Shown piece by piece: positions 33,083 through 33,764 of a stretch of 33,764 nucleotides of DNA. The notes below the pieces were generated by a model. The model searched no databases. It was not told where the DNA came from and saw only the letters and a list, made by a program, of their open reading frames with translations. Origin of the DNA: Mesorhizobium kowhaii (GTDB lineage Bacteria > Pseudomonadota > Alphaproteobacteria > Rhizobiales > Rhizobiaceae); assembly GCF_003253745.1 (NCBI RefSeq), contig NZ_MZXV01000069.1, positions 1-33,764 on the forward strand, in the 5' to 3' direction. The position numbers and the translations under genes are program-made. Within the stretch, counting starts at the first letter, position 1. Each line of letters begins with the position of its first letter.

Positions 33083-33516
33083 ACCGGCAACCGCACGCAA
33101 ATTCCCGCGAGATCATCGTCGCCAGCGCCATCGAGCAAGTGGTGGGGGAACTCCGACTGATCGATGTCGCCGATTACATCGCCTTCATCCGGCTGGAGCA
33201 TTTCGCGTGCCTGTCGGATCTGGTCGATTCAGCGGTGGAGCTGTTCTTCATGCCGGGCACGCTGCGGCTCGGCCATGGCGGCGAGGCGCATGTCGACTGG
33301 AGCGGCAGCCCGCGCATCGTGCTCGATCTGGAACTGAGGCCGCCCGGTGTCACCGTCTATTTTCAGCTGACGCTGAGCGAGCTCGGCGCTTCGGTGGTGG
33401 TCAACTACGTGTCATTCGAGAAGCCGGGCGAAGACCCGGAGCACAACACGGCCCTGCTCGAGGCGGTGATCGAACAGGCGCGCATCCGCAAGGTCGAGCC
33501 GCTGGCCTTTCGCTGA
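33079..33516 (+). CDS. Unrecognised 145-residue protein coupled to flhB
   Basis: A small, probably cytoplasmic protein: no signal peptide, no membrane helix. The N-terminal half is helical (REIIVASAIEQVVGELRLID, VADYIAFIRLEHFACLSDLV); the second half predicts beta strands (GTLRLGHGGEAHVDWSGSPR, IVLDLELRPPGVTVYFQLTL). The ATG overlaps the flhB stop by four bases, so translation is coupled and a role tied to the export apparatus or motor is plausible. I do not recognise a named family. Confidence 0.75.
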   Translation: MNRQPHANSREIIVASAIEQVVGELRLIDVADYIAFIRLEHFACLSDLVDSAVELFFMPGTLRLGHGGEAHVDWSGSPRIVLDLELRPPGVTVYFQLTLSELGASVVVNYVSFEKPGEDPEHNTALLEAVIEQARIRKVEPLAFR

Positions 33517-33536
33517 CATCGGTCGCTTCCGAGCCT

Positions 33537-33639
33537 TAAAGCGCGTCGCGTCGAAACGGATTCATGCGACGTGCTTTAAGCCTGTTTCTATGCATGCCGC
33601 TGTCTCAAAACCGGGGCCACTTTTGAGCGACATGCATTA
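33537..33639. repeat. RIME-like mosaic palindromic repeat, copy 2
   Basis: About 103 bases highly similar to the repeat at 1955-2059 and in the same orientation: TAAAGCGCGTCGC ... GCGACGTGCTTTA, then ATGCATGCCG ... CAAAACCGGGGCCACTTTTG ... CGACATGCATTA. Its first palindrome starts 21 bases after the stop of the 145-residue gene and may act as transcript end. Its last two bases, TA (33638-33639), are the target dinucleotide of the adjoining IS630-type element. Confidence 0.8.
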
Positions 33640-33764
33640 GAGCGGGATGAATTTAGGTTGGTACATACCCGGCCTCGGTGAAGTAATTTCTGCATTCGGT
33701 TGAAGTGACGGTGCCGAGGATCTGACCGATGGCTTCGCAGACGGTCTCGACTGTTCGTCTGGCA
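33640..33764 (-). mobile_element. IS630-family insertion sequence, 3' end (partial)
   Basis: The element begins with GAGCGGGATGAATT (33640-33653) directly after TA and continues beyond the window. The same 14-base end, as inverted partner, borders the element at the left edge, so both belong to the same IS or close relatives. Transposase orientation (minus) is the same in both. Confidence 0.85.
33653..33764 (-). CDS. IS630-family transposase, C-terminal fragment (runs off window)
   Basis: The minus-strand reading ends ...RRTVETVCEAIGQILGTVTS, then TECRNYFTEAGYVPT and stop TAA at 33655-33653. The T-EC-NYF--AGY ending is characteristic of IS630-type transposases of the kind that begin MGKPYS. 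The stop codon overlaps the 14-base terminal sequence by one base, showing a very compact element. Only 36 residues are visible. Confidence 0.82.
   Translation of the reverse strand, partial: ARRTVETVCEAIGQILGTVTSTECRNYFTEAGYVPT

Noticed and set aside
1..33764. Composite transposon that carried the flagellar genes by transposition
   Set aside because: IS630-type elements rarely mobilise large segments and the gene order is the ancestral rhizobial one; shared IS borders alone do not support transfer of the cluster.

Overview
The window is almost entirely a chromosomal-type flagellar gene cluster of an alphaproteobacterium of the order Hyphomicrobiales (Rhizobiales). Mesorhizobium is the best guess. 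This rests on gene content (flaF, flbT, rem/ftcR, motC, motE, a short flgD, several flagellins), on the rhizobial gene order, on high-GC codon use, and on a mosaic intergenic repeat typical of this group. No taxonomic search was possible.

Layout. Positions 1-164 hold the 5' end of an IS630-type insertion sequence (transposase on the minus strand). It abuts the stop codon of an MFS_3-family efflux gene (164-1807). A 377-bp intergenic stretch (1808-2184) carries a RIME-like palindromic repeat. From 2185 to 28527 every gene lies on the minus strand, so in transcription order (right to left): a basal-body/export operon DUF1217-flgF-fliI-281aa membrane protein-flgB-flgC-fliE-flgG-flgA-flgI-motE-flgH-fliL-fliP; two flagellin genes, each with its own terminator; fliF-fliH-like-motB-motC-fliK-lytic transglycosylase; the orphan regulator rem; and flgE-flgK-flgL-flaF-flbT-flgD-fliQ. 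From a divergent promoter region near 28.6 kb, the plus-strand operon motA-fliM-fliN-fliG-flhB-145aa protein runs right. The window ends with a second RIME-like repeat and the 3' end of another IS630-type element in the same orientation as the first.

How the genes work together. FliF/FliG/FliM/FliN form the MS and C rings. FliP, FliQ, FlhB, FliI and the FliH-like protein belong to the export gate and its ATPase. FliE, FlgB, C, F and G form the rod. FlgA, FlgI and FlgH make the P and L rings. FlgD, FlgE and FliK make the hook, and FlgK and FlgL the junction. MotA, B, C and E form the stator with its periplasmic accessory proteins. FlaF and FlbT control flagellin synthesis and Rem is the class-level activator. 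The window lacks flhA, fliR, visN/visR and chemotaxis genes. flhA and fliR would be expected directly after fliQ in related rhizobia, but that place is taken by the repeat and the unrelated efflux gene.

Most of the window is well-known biology. The less explained points are the direct IS630 and RIME-like repeats bracketing the cluster, an IS insertion that rewrites the efflux gene's stop codon, palindromes in the flagellin leaders (possible FlbT and Rem targets), three conserved-looking genes of unknown function embedded in flagellar operons, and an unusual insert at the N-terminus of mature FlgI. I found no clearly new system.
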